A stretch of DNA of 64,000 nucleotides from Dipodascopsis uninucleata var. uninucleata. Its lineage: Eukaryota; Ascomycota; Lipomycetes; Lipomycetales; Lipomycetaceae. The DNA is taken from positions 496,001-560,000 of the forward strand of contig JAJLTO010000005.1 in the NCBI GenBank assembly GCA_030568195.1, given 5' to 3'. The position numbers and the translations under genes are program-made. Below the pieces are notes generated by a model. It saw nothing but the letters and a program-made list of their open reading frames with translations. It was not told the DNA's origin and searched no databases. Shown here one piece after another: positions 22,886 to 34,334 of this stretch (position 1 is its first letter; each line of letters starts with the position of its first letter).

Positions 22886-24004
22886 ATGTCACAATTAGTT
22901 GTGGTTGATATAGAAGCAGCAAGTGGAATTGTTACGGAAAAGTCTCCAAAGGTGCTTATGAATTTAGCACGTAATGCCATGCAGACGGATCTCCATGACA
23001 CGCAAAAAAAAAGAAATGGTGAACAGTTAGCAGAAAATGAGACTTTGAGTGATTACATAAGTCGAAAATGGACAGATGAGGAGACAATTCGCTTAGTGAA
23101 GTGCTATTTGGCGGCAGTAGTGGAGACACGAGTGCCTAATATTACAGATAGCAATTCACAGTCGTCTACAAATATATCCACTGCTGTCGGTAGTGAAGGC
23201 AGTAGACAAGAATCGGACTACTCGCCAACAGAAATCAATTCGAAAGATATAAAATACTCTAAAATTATTCGGCATATAAATAGAGAGCAACTCTTTGAGA
23301 GAGTTTGTTCTCTTTACTATGAAGATCACCGAAAATGTGAAAGCAGACTATCTATTCCAGGATCTGTGACTGTAGCTCGCCGCCGAACACCAAAATCATT
23401 ACTAGAAAAGTTCAAGTTTCTAAGAATGACATATTATTATATTAGAGAATACGATGAAGCACACAGCTCGCGCGATATTGATATCATGCAACGGAACAAC
23501 TCGACTGGAGACAATAAGCCCTACTCGGCTTGGTGGTTACTTTCAATTCGGCAACAGCGTGATATTTTGGGGAAGAGCAGAACTCCGATGTCTCGAGCTG
23601 TGTACGATGTTCTGCATGATGTGATGGCACAGATAGCATCCATGAATCGCTTTACTAATGCTGGTGATACAGTACAAGTGGATGCTGATGAGGCATCTGT
23701 ATACAATGACCTGCGAAGCAAGCGACCTCGTCTGGGCTCCTTTCAAATAGAGAAACCGCAGAAGGCATCTGTGTCTGAGACAAATTCAACTTCGCAATCA
23801 ATGTCGCTCGTTTCTGGGACCGAATCGAGTTGTAATAGTCGATCTAGAAGCTGTGATCATGTGGCAGATTACGTCCTGCTCGCTTCAGCCATTGATCGAA
23901 ACACACGCGCCATCGAGAATATGACGGAGTTTTTAAATAAGATGGTGCAGAATGTTGATCAAGTGTCTGAGTTACTACAAGAGATTCGGAATGATAAGAA
24001 ATAG
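22886..24004 (+). CDS. Myb/SANT-like DNA-binding protein of unknown role
   Basis: Single exon of 372 residues. Residues about 55-75 read ISRKWTDEETIRLVKCYLAA, the start of a Myb/SANT or trihelix-type module. A charged, Arg/Lys-containing region follows (PKSLLEKFKFLRMTYYYIREYDEAHSSRD) and then WWLLSIRQQRDILGKSRTP, compatible with the later helices of such a domain. The C-terminus (about 325-372) is a coiled coil that probably dimerises. Domains of this shape occur in transcription factors and in the Myb-like accessory proteins of PIF/Harbinger transposons. I see no transposase next to it and no inverted repeats, so a host regulator is more likely. Its start lies 290 bp from the divergent NNR2 start. 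Confidence 0.6.
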   Translation: MSQLVVVDIEAASGIVTEKSPKVLMNLARNAMQTDLHDTQKKRNGEQLAENETLSDYISRKWTDEETIRLVKCYLAAVVETRVPNITDSNSQSSTNISTAVGSEGSRQESDYSPTEINSKDIKYSKIIRHINREQLFERVCSLYYEDHRKCESRLSIPGSVTVARRRTPKSLLEKFKFLRMTYYYIREYDEAHSSRDIDIMQRNNSTGDNKPYSAWWLLSIRQQRDILGKSRTPMSRAVYDVLHDVMAQIASMNRFTNAGDTVQVDADEASVYNDLRSKRPRLGSFQIEKPQKASVSETNSTSQSMSLVSGTESSCNSRSRSCDHVADYVLLASAIDRNTRAIENMTEFLNKMVQNVDQVSELLQEIRNDKK

Positions 24005-24611
24005 AACTATTATATTTATATGGATTTCAAGTATTGTAAATAGTGCTAGCTGATTTTGGTGGAGTCAAGAATTGCTTGATATTAATGGAGCCTATTTTAA
24101 GTAGCTCCAAATATTTCATTTATGGTGAAACTATAAAATTTTTACCTGGCATGACTTTATTTTAAGATAAAAAATAAACTGTATTATTAGAGGAATTATC
24201 ATAATAGCTGACAGCTTAAAACATAGTTTAATGAAGAGAAATACGAACTAATAGTGAAATAATAATATTAGAATAAAAATAAAATTAGAAACGTAGGCTA
24301 ATGTATGATTATCAAACCAAACAAGACTTCTAATAATTGCTTCAAAGTAACGTACAGTCTTGTAAAATGAGAATATTACACTCTAAATGCAATCTCAAAG
24401 CATTATATTACTAAGGTAAATTTCCATCTCATAGTGTAAAAAATTTATTTTAGGTGCATCATTTCTCTTTACCATCTCTCCGAAAGAGCTGGTGTTAGAA
24501 GAAATGGAAAAAGATATATATATCTTAATATCCATTATTCAAACATGAAACTGGAGAAAACTGAAAACATTAGCAGGACAAAAGAGCAAAAACAAGTTCG
24601 ATTTTATCCAC
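24005..24611. other. Convergent spacer
   Basis: Strongly AT-rich 3' flanks between the SANT-like gene and SDH1. No gene seen. Confidence 0.6.
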
Positions 24612-27291
24612 TTAATAGACACGCTTTCCAGGAGGGACAGTCTTGCACTCATTCTCGTCAAGTGTGTGACTGATGACGTTTCTATAGTTGAGCTCGATCT
24701 CTTCACCTGGATTGTGCTGCCATGACAAAGTATGCTTCATCCAGTTCACGTCATCACGCTCTGGATAATCCTCTCTGGCATGAGCACCGCGAGACTCCTT
24801 TCGTGCTACTGCCGAGTAGGCGGTTTGCATAGCACACGTAAGAAGATTTTGTAACTCAAGGGTTTCAACAAGATCCGAGTTCCAAATCATAGAGCGGTCC
24901 TTTGTACCAATATCAACAAAGCTTCGGTCAACCTCAGTAATGCCTCTGACACCATCCTCAAGAGACTCCTGCATACGGAAGACAGAAACATCACGTTGCA
25001 TAACACGTTGCATAGCCAAGCGGATCTCAGCTGTAGACTTTGGACCTTCTGCAGTACGGCATCTATCGACATTGGCAATACTTTCAGCGCCAATATCAGC
25101 AGAGACTGGCTTATGTGGCATACCAGGAGTAAGTTGATCACGAATAGTATGGGAAACAGCACGACCAAAAACGACCAGATCAAGAAGAGAATTGGCACCA
25201 AGACGGTTAGCACCATGGACGGAAACACAAGCTGCCTCGCCGCAAGCTAATAAACCTGGAACAACCTTGTCATTTCCATTCTCGTCGATTGTGAGAACCT
25301 CTCCAGTATATCTAGTTGGGATACCGCCCATATTGTAGTGAACAGTTGGTAACACAGGAATTGGCTCCTTGGTAACATCAACACCAGCGAAAATGGCAGC
25401 AGTCTCAGAAATACCAGGGAGACGTTCGTGCAAAACGGAAGCTGGAAGGTGAGAAAGCTGCAAATAGAGGTGGTCCTTGAGAGGACCAACACCACGTCCC
25501 TCACGGATTTCCATGGTCATAGATCTAGAAACGACATCACGGGAAGCAAGATCCTTCGCAGTTGGAGCATATCTCTCCATAAATCGTTCACCTTGACTAT
25601 TCAACAAAATACCACCCTCTCCACGAGAACCCTCAGTGATCAAGCAACCAGCACCATAGATACCAGTTGGATGGAATTGAACAAATTCCAGATCTTGAAG
25701 TGGCAAGCCAGCTCTAGTGACCATAGCCATACCATCACCGGTACAAGTGTGGGCAGATGTACAGGAGAAAAAAGCACGACCGTATCCACCAGTAGCAATA
25801 ACGGTCCTGTGAGCACGGAAACGATGCAAAGTACCATCCTCTTGATTATAAGCTATAACACCAACACATGCACCATCTTCCATCAACAAATCAAGAGCAA
25901 AAAACTCAATAAAGAAGTTAGTGTTATGTCGAAGAGACTGGCCATATAATGTGTGAAGCAGCGCATGACCAGTACGATCAGCAACGGCGCAGCATCTATA
26001 AGCCTGACCACCATGACCGTAATCACGGCTCTGACCACCGAAAGCTCTTTGGTAGATACGACCAGTCTCGGTACGAGAGAATGGCACACCATAATGCTCC
26101 AGCTCGATAATAGACTGAGGAGCTTCACGAGTCATATAGTGAATAGCATCCTGATCACCTAACCAATCAGATCCCTTGACAGTATCATACATGTGCCAAT
26201 GCCAATCATCCTCATGCATGTTACCTAGGGCTGCATTAATACCACCCTGGGCGGCAACAGTGTGCGAACGAGTCGGAAAAAGCTTGGAAATGCATGCAGT
26301 GTTGAAACCAGCTTCAGCAAGACCAAAAGCAGCACGAAGACCAGCACCACCAGCGCCAACGACCACACAATCATATTCGTGATCGACGACTGCGTACTTC
26401 TTTGTGAGATGTGGAGAAGCTTCCTTAGCTCTCAATGGCTATTAAAAAAGTGTTAGTGAAAAAACATAATACTGTGTGATAAAATAAAAACTTTCTAACG
26501 GAAGTCAAATTATTCGTTGACAAGTTTGTGGATATAAACAATTTCTAATCTCTATCACCACCAACATGCAGAAATTCATATCTGATATAGCATGAAAAAA
26601 TAACGATACAACAGAATGTGTAAAAATCAGAAAGTTTTATAATTTGTAGTCATCCGACATAGCCAGGACTGCATTAAAAACAACGTTTGCTCATTAATCA
26701 TGATATTATGCTTATCTATTTTCCGTCTTGTCATGGCTCTGATTATTTAACATAATCCACTTATACGTGTTCGCCAGAAATGTATCATTTACTCCGATTA
26801 TGCGAAGGCGATGTTGGTGGTGATCATTGTATATATTTCGTTTATCACGTTCAAAAATAATAACAACTAATAAACAACATACCTGGTTGGCAATGATTCT
26901 ATTTGCTGGAGTAGTAGAGGAGAAAGTTCTAGCAAACGAAGATCTGCTAAAAGCAGATAAACGCTGTATATGATAAAAAATTCGTCAGCCATCCAGCTCT
27001 GTATAAAGAAAACACTTCAGTAGCTCAATATTCTTCTTAGTAGCAGAGATGTCCATTATCCGAACGGATCGTCATAATTCATCTTTACTCTGTATCCCTT
27101 TGCAGAAATCTACAGGTGCTAATATAAACAGCACATATATCAAAGGCAAATAAAGGATCCCAGTCACAGAATACAGAATACCAGTTCATCCTCTTGAGAT
27201 CCTCGTTCGCCAGCGCCGAATTGCCCGAGCTACCATTCGACTCTCAAAACCCCACACTTACCGCTGAAGACCTTCCAGTAAACGACAACAT
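24612..27291 (-). CDS. SDH1: Succinate dehydrogenase flavoprotein subunit, mitochondrial (3 exons)
   Basis: Exons 27291-27262, 26963-26883 and 26438-24612, all phase 0, give 645 residues. The two small first exons encode an Arg/Ser-rich mitochondrial presequence ([10 protein letters not shown], then [20 protein letters not shown]). The mature part has the FAD-binding [20 protein letters not shown], the covalent-FAD histidine in [12 protein letters not shown], and the substrate/active-site segments [18 protein letters not shown] and [20 protein letters not shown]. It oxidises succinate to fumarate in the TCA cycle and feeds complex II at the inner membrane. A CCAAT box lies about 240 bp upstream of the ATG. 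Its conservation is very high. Confidence 0.98.
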
Positions 27292-28177
27292 GACGGTCAA
27301 TACACAGTATTACGCAGTAATCAAGACCCCACACACAATTGTATCCCTAACAACAACTAACTGCTAAAACTGCACTCTTCAGTGTTTGGTGCACGAAGCT
27401 ATAGAGTAAAATTGTTAAAGGATTAACAATTAAAAAAGTGTTGATGGCCGAATGAAAAGCAAAAATACAACGGAAAAAAATCGGAGGGTCGAGGGTATGG
27501 GTATGACGCGGGGCCCCTGTGTCTAGCCAATAAGCGCAGAGCTTTTTAAAATCAGGACGAATGGAATTTGACGGTATCCGAAAAAGGAGGACTCAATACC
27601 GTACAGGCAACGGATAAGATGGAAGAATAAAATATTAGTCCGCAAAGAACCAATATGAGCATAATAGTGAACACTAGAACAGAAGTATCATAAAATACAT
27701 TGACGTCAACCGAGAGTGATGGCGGAATAATAATTATATTGATTTGTTTATATAAGAAAGCATAGACAACATGAACAGTAACTATTAATAAAAAAAGAAA
27801 ATTTAACGAAACGTAGCTATTGATGCACATCGAGAAAAGCGAAGCACATTTAAACTATCATAGATATTGTAGGTAAACAAATGCCAGTAAGCATGCATCA
27901 GCTAAGAGATGTAGTTAGCATGAAGTATATACATCTGATATGAGATTCGGTCAGCACAAGGAATAGAGGAAGCTAGCTCGAACACATATGGCATAATCCA
28001 GATTAGCGAATGTAAAATTTGCTACAGGATATAAATATTTACTCCAAATCAACATGACAACCATGTTGAAAGCTATCAGAACGAATAAACACCATACAAA
28101 GAGACGATGAAAGAATTAGACACATGCATCAAAGGTGAATAAAATAGGATGCGTGTGTATAGGTGTATAGGTGGTGA
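27292..28177. other. Spacer: SDH1 promoter and RPT1 3' flank
   Basis: No gene seen; a 92-codon minus-strand hydrophobic frame (27552-27830) has no family resemblance. A CCAAT box is at 27527-27531 and a GGGGCCCC palindrome lies near 27510. Confidence 0.55.
27527..27531 (+). promoter_or_regulatory. CCAAT box upstream of SDH1
   Basis: CCAAT inside AGCCAATAAG, 236 bp from the SDH1 ATG. The HAP2/3/4/5 complex activates respiratory genes through CCAAT boxes in either orientation; use here is inferred from the target gene. Confidence 0.4.
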
Positions 28178-29792
28178 CTAGTTATACTGCATATACTGAG
28201 AAGTAGAACTAAACTTGAGATTTCCCTTAATAACCTTCTCAACAGCTGCAAGAAAATCCTTCTCCGATGCAATCTTGCGACGAGCACGAATAGCAAACAT
28301 TCCAGCTTCTGTACACACAGAACGTAGCTCTGCGCCTGTACTGTTAGGGCACAGACGAGATATCAATTCCCATCTAATGTCACGGTCAACAGACATTGAC
28401 TTAGCATGAATACGCAAAATGTTAGCACGACCTTCCATGTCGGGAAGAGAGAACTCAACCTTTCGGTCAATTCGACCAGGTCGAAGCAATGCTGGATCAA
28501 GAGTGTTGGGCCTGTTAGTGGCAAACATAACCTTTATGTTACCACGAGGATCAAACCCATCCAGTTGAGTAATCAGCTCAAGCATAGTTCGCTGAACTTC
28601 ATTGTCTCCACCAGCACCATCATCAAATCGGGCTCCACCGATGGCATCGACTTCATCGAAGAAAATGATGCAGGCCTTCTTGGTCCGTGCCATTTCGAAC
28701 AGTTCTCGAACCATTCGAGCACCTTCACCGACATACTTCTGCACTAACTCAGAGCCGATAACACGAATAAAAGTAGCATCAGTACGATTCGCAACAGCCC
28801 GAGCACAAAGAGTTTTACCAGTACCAGGTGGCCCGTAGAGTAAAACTCCCTTAGGAGGATCAATACCAAGATTCACAAATCGCTCAGGTGAGAGCAGAGG
28901 CAGCTCAACAACTTCTCGTAGCTTCTCAATCTGTTCTTTACAACCACCAACATCACCGTAGGTAACATCAGGCTTTTCTTCGACAGTCATCATTGTGACT
29001 GAAGGATCGATCCTTGGTGGTAAAGGTAGCTGAATTTGATACTTGTTTCTATCAACGCCAACTCGCATGCCTTCTTCGATATCGGTTGGCGACACTCGTT
29101 CTCCGAGGTTAACAACTAAATAGATATATCCAGTTAGCAACCCAATTATAATATAATTATCCAAAACAATAAAGAAAGATATCTTACCGAATTTTGCGAG
29201 TTGCTTAACATTAATAACATATTTGGCTTTGTCAGGATCATCGTCTGATTGAATGATCTTGGTGCATCGAGCAACCTGAAGAGGCTGTTCCTCTGACATC
29301 CGCTGTCGATCAGCAGCAATATCCCACAGATGTGGTGGAGCTAATCCTGTATCCGATTCCTTGACACCTTTATAGCTTGTCAGTTATCTATTGATTAATC
29401 TAGTTATGGATGATGACATGGATCTGTCATTATCTCGAAGTTGTGGAGTATCAATAGAGACAAACTTTTACTTACCCATCTTTTCATTTACTCGTGTCTG
29501 CAGATCTTTCAAATCTTTCTCTAGCTTTTTCAGCTTCGATGCGTATGGAGCAGCCCCCTGTAATATGTTAGCTTTATCGCACACTTGTGTCCTACAATTA
29601 AATACAGAAATGACTGATACTCCGTTAAACTAGACCATCTGCGTTGCCACGGTTTACATATTACAAATCGCTACTCACATAGGTCTTCAAGACGGCAATA
29701 TCATCCTCAGATAAAGGAACAATCTTCTCATCCTGTTTATCCGGATCATCTGCTGGTGCACGATACTTCTCCCAATCAGCTTTTGGCGGCAT
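28178..29792 (-). CDS. RPT1: 26S proteasome regulatory ATPase Rpt1 (4 exons)
   Basis: Exons 29792-29679, 29557-29476, 29367-29188 and 29115-28178 give 437 residues (human PSMC2 has 433). The N-terminus [19 protein letters not shown] is followed by a coiled coil, the OB domain, and the AAA module with Walker A GPPGTGKT, Walker [13 protein letters not shown], the Rpt1-typical [20 protein letters not shown] and [12 protein letters not shown], ending QYMQYN. Rpt1 pairs with Rpt2 in the hexameric ring that unfolds substrates into the 20S core. The last intron (29116-29187, 72 nt) contains no stop and is a multiple of three, so retention would insert 24 residues. It shares a 321-bp divergent promoter with CCT4. 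Confidence 0.97.
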
Positions 29793-30113
29793 CCTTGCTG
29801 TTTAATGTGTATTGCTGTACTGAGTCTGGAACGTATTGATCAATAGAAATGTATAGAGGCTTTCGTGATGCAAATAGTATGGTTAGGGTGTACAATTACA
29901 ATAGTTTCTCCATAAATGTAACGAAAACTTGCGTTTCTGGCATAAAATATAATATTTATACAATTATGCCATTAGCGTGTATCCTATGTGATAGAACGCG
30001 TAGAAGACAAAAAAAAATATAACAGCTTAAAAAACATTCAAGAGACGACGCAAGCTGAGTTGGACAGGACAGCTTCTTTATAGCTTTATTAAATCAGCGG
30101 AATCGAGATCGAG
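29793..30113. promoter_or_regulatory. Shared divergent promoter RPT1-CCT4
   Basis: 321 bp between the two start codons. In its middle is a perfect 8-bp inverted repeat, TGGCATAA at 29938-29945 and TTATGCCA at 29964-29971. No Rpn4 element (GGTGGCAAA) is seen. Confidence 0.5.
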
Positions 30114-31907
30114 ATGGCCTTAGCTAGCACAAGTGCTGCAACTGGCAGCAATGCTGCTTTCAAAGACAAGGAGAAACCACAGGAGATTCGAAAAATGAAT
30201 ATTGTGGCTGCTAGAGGTGAGCAATCGAAGTTGAAGGAAGAAAGCACGGTACAAGCATGCCATGTAAAAAGAGTAATATAGCGGAATCAATGAGAGAATT
30301 ACTAACAATGATATAGCTGTCGCTGATGCGATTAGAACTTCACTTGGCCCCAAAGGAATGGACAAAATGGTGAGTGGATGGCTCTCAATATTAAGTGGTG
30401 ATTGCCATAATGAAATTGAGAGAATAGTAGAATCTAACGTATTAAACAGATCAAAACTGGTCGTGGTGAAGTTATCATTACCAATGATGGTCATACTATC
30501 CTAAAGCATATGGCGGTCATGCATCCTGCTGCCAAGATGCTTGTTGATTTGTCTGCAGCTCAGGACGTTGAGGCAGGTGATGGTACAACTTCAGTTGTGG
30601 TTATTGCTGGTGGTCTTTTGGCCGCTGCAGAGCGTCTGCTTCTCAAGGGTATACACCCTACCATTATTGCCGAATCATTTCAGCGTGCAGCAAGTAGAGC
30701 CGTTGAGGTATTAAGGGATATGTCAATTCCCATCGAGCTGAGTGATCGAACTGCTCTGATGCGGGCAGCTAGTACATCCCTTTCATCGAAAATTGTTTCT
30801 CAATATTCTACTGTCTTAGCACCTATGGCAGTTGATGCAGTCACAAGAGTTATCGATCCTGCAGAAGCTACAAATGTCGATTTACGTGATATTAGACTAG
30901 TAAAGGAGCTAGGAGGTACAATTGAGGATACAGAATTGGTTGAAGGTCTTGTACTTACGCAGCATGCGATTAAGACCGCTGGTGGACCAGCAAGAATGGA
31001 GAAGGCACGAATTGGTCTTGTTCAGTTTCAGATTTCTCCACCAAAGCCAGACATGGAAAATCAGGTAGTTGTCAATGACTATCGTCAGATGGATAAGATT
31101 TTGAAGGAAGAGCGAACATATTTACTGAACATCTGCAAAAAGATAAAGAAAGCCAAGTGTAATGTTCTTCTTATACAGAAGTCTATTTTACGAGACGCTG
31201 TAAACGACTTGTCTCTTCATTTCTTGGCTAAATTGAACATTATGGTAGTCAAGGATATTGAAAGAGAGGAGATTGAGTTCATCTGCAAGTCAACTGGATG
31301 TCAGCCTATAGCTGATATCGAATCTTTCACTGAAGATAAACTTGGTCAAGCTGACTTAGTGGAGGAAGTTGAGTCTTCTGGCTCTCGTGTAGTCAAGATT
31401 ACTGGTGTTAAGCCCACCTCCCGTTCTAGTGTTGGTGATACGGTTTCTATTGTCGTTCGTGGAGCTAATCAATTGGTCTTAGATGAAGCTGAGAGATCAC
31501 TTCACGATGCACTGTGTGTAATTCGTTGCTTGGCAAAGGAGCGAGCTTTGATTGCTGGCGGTGGTGCTCCAGAAGTTGAGGTCTCACGTACACTTGCTCG
31601 TGAAGCAAGAGCAAAACCTGGAACTGAACAATTCTGCTGGACCGAGTTTGCAAATGCTCTTGAAGTTATACCAACGACCCTTGCTGAAAATGCTGGCTTG
31701 AATTCCATTGAAGTTGTTACAGATCTTCGAGCACGGCACGAGCGTGGCGAGCGTAATGCTGGCGTTTCTGTTCGCCGTGGATCTGCTAAGGATATTGTTG
31801 ATGAAAATGTCCTACAGCCAGTTTTAGTTTCCATCAGTGCTATTCAGCTTGCTGCTGAGACCGTCAAATCACTTTTACGTATTGATGATATCGCAATTTC
31901 TAGATAA
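30114..31907 (+). CDS. CCT4: TRiC/CCT chaperonin subunit delta (3 exons)
   Basis: Exons 30114-30216, 30317-30369 and 30450-31907 give 537 residues. Spliced text reads [24 protein letters not shown], then [20 protein letters not shown] and the catalytic GDGTTSVVV, with [14 protein letters not shown] near the C-terminus. These are the group II chaperonin ATP-binding motifs, with the delta-type sequence around [18 protein letters not shown]4 is one of eight subunits of the cytosolic ring that folds actin and tubulin. Donors are GTGAGC and GTGAGT. Codon use is typical of a highly expressed gene. Confidence 0.97.
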
Positions 31908-32194
31908 ACTCTGAAAAATCAATTTACTCACGTTGAATATTTTTCTCATTTCTGTTCATGATTATACAGTACATAGTGTTATTTTGTTTACTAGTGTATT
32001 AGCTACATTAATTTAATGGCACAAAATATGTTCCTATCTAGTTCAAACTACTCAAGATAAAAATGAATGATTAATGAAATTGTTAATACCGCACTTATTA
32101 TATTTTAAGCTAGTATATAAGACAAGGTGAACCCCCTCAAGCAATCTTAAATATACATTCAACTAGAAGAAGTATGCACTGAAAAAATTTGTAT

Positions 32195-32914
32195 CTATTT
32201 GTCTTCGTCAATCTTCAAACCAGTAGCATCCTTGAAAGCCTTTCTTGTCTTCTTGACTGTATCCAAAACAGTAGCCTTTGCATTCTCAGTAGAAGCTTTT
32301 GTAGATGCAAAAACGTCACTGACAGACTCAGCAACCGCAACGTGCTGCTTAGCAACAGCTGGTGCTGCTGAACTTTCGTATTTCCATGCCAACGCACGCA
32401 CATTTGCAAATGTTTGTGGCAGGAAGTAAGCCATAGCAGCAGTTCCTGCTACTGCTGGCGCTAAGAACGAGCGGATAGGCGCCATCCTTCGTCGAGTAGC
32501 AATTGAAGCAGCCATAGTGCTTACCAGAACATAGATAGTGCCCGGTAGAAGTGGTTCTGATTCCGATTTCAAGGACGCAATAGTGCTTGTCACTGAACTC
32601 TCGGCAGCTAGATATTTATTCATCAAGACATCGACATGGACAGTAACAAAAGAAGATGCCGACTGCAGCCATAACCGACCAGAACGAACAACATCCTCTA
32701 GTTCACTTGGTGGTTTTCGGATAACAACTGGAGCGGTAGCAGAGGACGGTGACGCAATCGGTGTCTCCTGGGCCGAAGGGAGAACTTCCACCTTCTCGCT
32801 CGAAGGCTCATCGTAGAAGATCTCTGCAGGTTGCTCCGCCTTTACAATTGGAATACTGGAAGAAGCAGCAGTAGCAGTCACTGCTGAGGCAAGCACACGT
32901 AGAAACAACCCCAT
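32195..32914 (-). CDS. MIC26/MIC27: MICOS complex subunit, apolipoprotein O family (Mic26/Mic27)
   Basis: Single exon of 239 residues. The N-terminus (MGLFLRVLASAVTATAASSS) is a presequence or anchor. The middle is acidic and proline-rich. The C-terminal half has the ApoO pattern: a hydrophobic segment LLPGTIYVLVSTMAASIATR followed by RRMAPIRSFLAPAVAGTAAM and YFLPQTFANV. Mic26/Mic27 proteins sit in the mitochondrial inner membrane and help Mic10 and Opa1-type proteins hold cristae junctions and bind cardiolipin. I cannot decide between the two paralogues. Its start is 277 bp from the divergent SSR4-like gene. Confidence 0.82.
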   Translation of the reverse strand: MGLFLRVLASAVTATAASSSIPIVKAEQPAEIFYDEPSSEKVEVLPSAQETPIASPSSATAPVVIRKPPSELEDVVRSGRLWLQSASSFVTVHVDVLMNKYLAAESSVTSTIASLKSESEPLLPGTIYVLVSTMAASIATRRRMAPIRSFLAPAVAGTAAMAYFLPQTFANVRALAWKYESSAAPAVAKQHVAVAESVSDVFASTKASTENAKATVLDTVKKTRKAFKDATGLKIDEDK

Positions 32915-33191
32915 CGTATCTGCAGTGTTGTTGCTCTAAGTTAAAGAAGAGAATGAATATTCTACGTGATCGCTTCATCTTCTCTCAGCATCTTCCGAAT
33001 ATTAATGCCATTTTTCAGGAGATATGCCCTAACCCATACAGCTAAAGAAGCGGGAGAAAAATAGTCACAAACAGATTCTTACTAAAGGAGCTAGAGACAC
33101 CTGCGAAACGATTGAAGAGTTGTATAGACATTTTGATCTGGTGATTTAATAAATACTATCGAACTTGTTCACAAAATAGGCAGAAGTGATC

Positions 33192-33893
33192 ATGTATCAT
33201 CCGATGGGAGCCATGCCACCGCGAGGCGTTCAAGTGCCGCCTGGTGCATTGCCAGTCGGTGTAGCTCCTCCTCCTCCAGGAATGGGGCCCGCAGCCGCAG
33301 CTAAGGAAGGGCCTGCACCGAAGAGGCAACGAACAGAGGGAGGATTTGTCGGTACAGGGATGGGTAGTTCTCAGCAGGCTATATTGATGGCATTAGAGGA
33401 TGAAGACGTGGTGGCATCGGTAGATGAACTGGATAGTGTTTCAGCGCGAGAGATCTCTGCCAGCCGATATGCTAGACATCACGAATGGATGGAGCAGATA
33501 CTCGGTTCAGCGTATGCGTCTAGCAAAATAGAGCCACCTGGGGAGTTTTGGACGAAATCTAAAGGATCGTCTGTGTCGAATGGAGATGGAATCGTTGGAG
33601 TTTATGGCACATTGAAAAACATGAGGGAGCGAGTGATAGCAGCTCAGGCTGCTGTTGATGAAGAAATCGATCGCTCGCAAGCGGAATCACTCGATGACAA
33701 ATGGAGAGTTTTAAAGGGATGGAAAGAAGCAGAGAAGGCGCTGGCAGATGTTAATGAGCGTGAAAATGGTTCAGTCGTGTTTGGTGCGCGCGATATCGAT
33801 TTTAACGAAGTCGTACGAAATGCGGAAGCTGCTACTGGGACTAAACTCGGAGACCGACTAGATAGAGTCGAACGTGTTAAATGGGAGGAATAG
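33192..33893 (+). CDS. SSR4: SWI/SNF-RSC subunit Ssr4-like protein, C-terminal module only
   Basis: The ATG at 33192 gives 233 residues. After a Pro/Gly-rich N-terminus and a KRQR basic patch, residues about 75-110 match the conserved Ssr4 segment (DELDSVSAREISASRYARHH, then EWMEQILGSAYASSKIEP). The rest is helical with charged residues. Ssr4 is a subunit shared by SWI/SNF and RSC remodellers in Schizosaccharomyces and filamentous ascomycetes. Those proteins (about 400 residues or more) carry a further N-terminal domain that is missing here. An upstream 30-codon frame (32953-33045) does not resemble it. Either the protein is naturally short or distant exons are missed. Confidence 0.65.
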   Translation: MYHPMGAMPPRGVQVPPGALPVGVAPPPPGMGPAAAAKEGPAPKRQRTEGGFVGTGMGSSQQAILMALEDEDVVASVDELDSVSAREISASRYARHHEWMEQILGSAYASSKIEPPGEFWTKSKGSSVSNGDGIVGVYGTLKNMRERVIAAQAAVDEEIDRSQAESLDDKWRVLKGWKEAEKALADVNERENGSVVFGARDIDFNEVVRNAEAATGTKLGDRLDRVERVKWEE

Positions 33894-34334
33894 GCTGAAA
33901 CGATATATTGATATGTATGTTTGAAAGAATAAGGGATTGTAATGGCTGGTATGTGATTATAGAGACGATGGCACAGTTATTAGCGCCATAATTGAAAGTA
34001 TTTCGCGGTGATTTATGTATTTTAGAATGAAATATTATAAAGTAACAATAACATTTCTCACGTAAAGAATCGACTGAGATGATCGACTACCATACTGAGA
34101 ATTGAAGTTAATGAAATTTTCCTGTGTATGCAAACTAAGGAGTGATATGAGAAGAAAGAACGATAGTGCCATATGAAGAATACAGTACATAAAACATAGC
34201 TGTACACAAAGACTATCAACAGAAATAAAATACACAGTATAAATCGGTACCCGTAGTCAGTTTAACATTCAATTTTCGAAACTAGTAGCCCATCACTGTA
34301 TTGATTTGTAACGCTATATCATTTGCATTGAGCA
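33894..34334. other. Convergent spacer
   Basis: 3' flanks of two convergent genes. No feature seen. Confidence 0.6.

Noticed and set aside
25428-25949. 173-codon plus-strand frame inside SDH1
   Set aside because: Antisense to a highly conserved gene; Thr/Ser-rich text is the usual shadow of SDH1 codons.
27552-27830. Hydrophobic 92-codon minus-strand frame between SDH1 and RPT1
   Set aside because: AT-rich sequence gives Ile/Leu/Val-rich frames by chance; no similarity, no splice context.
32953-33045. 30-codon frame as first exon of the SSR4-like gene
   Set aside because: It lacks SSR4 similarity, ends in a stop, and shows no convincing donor.
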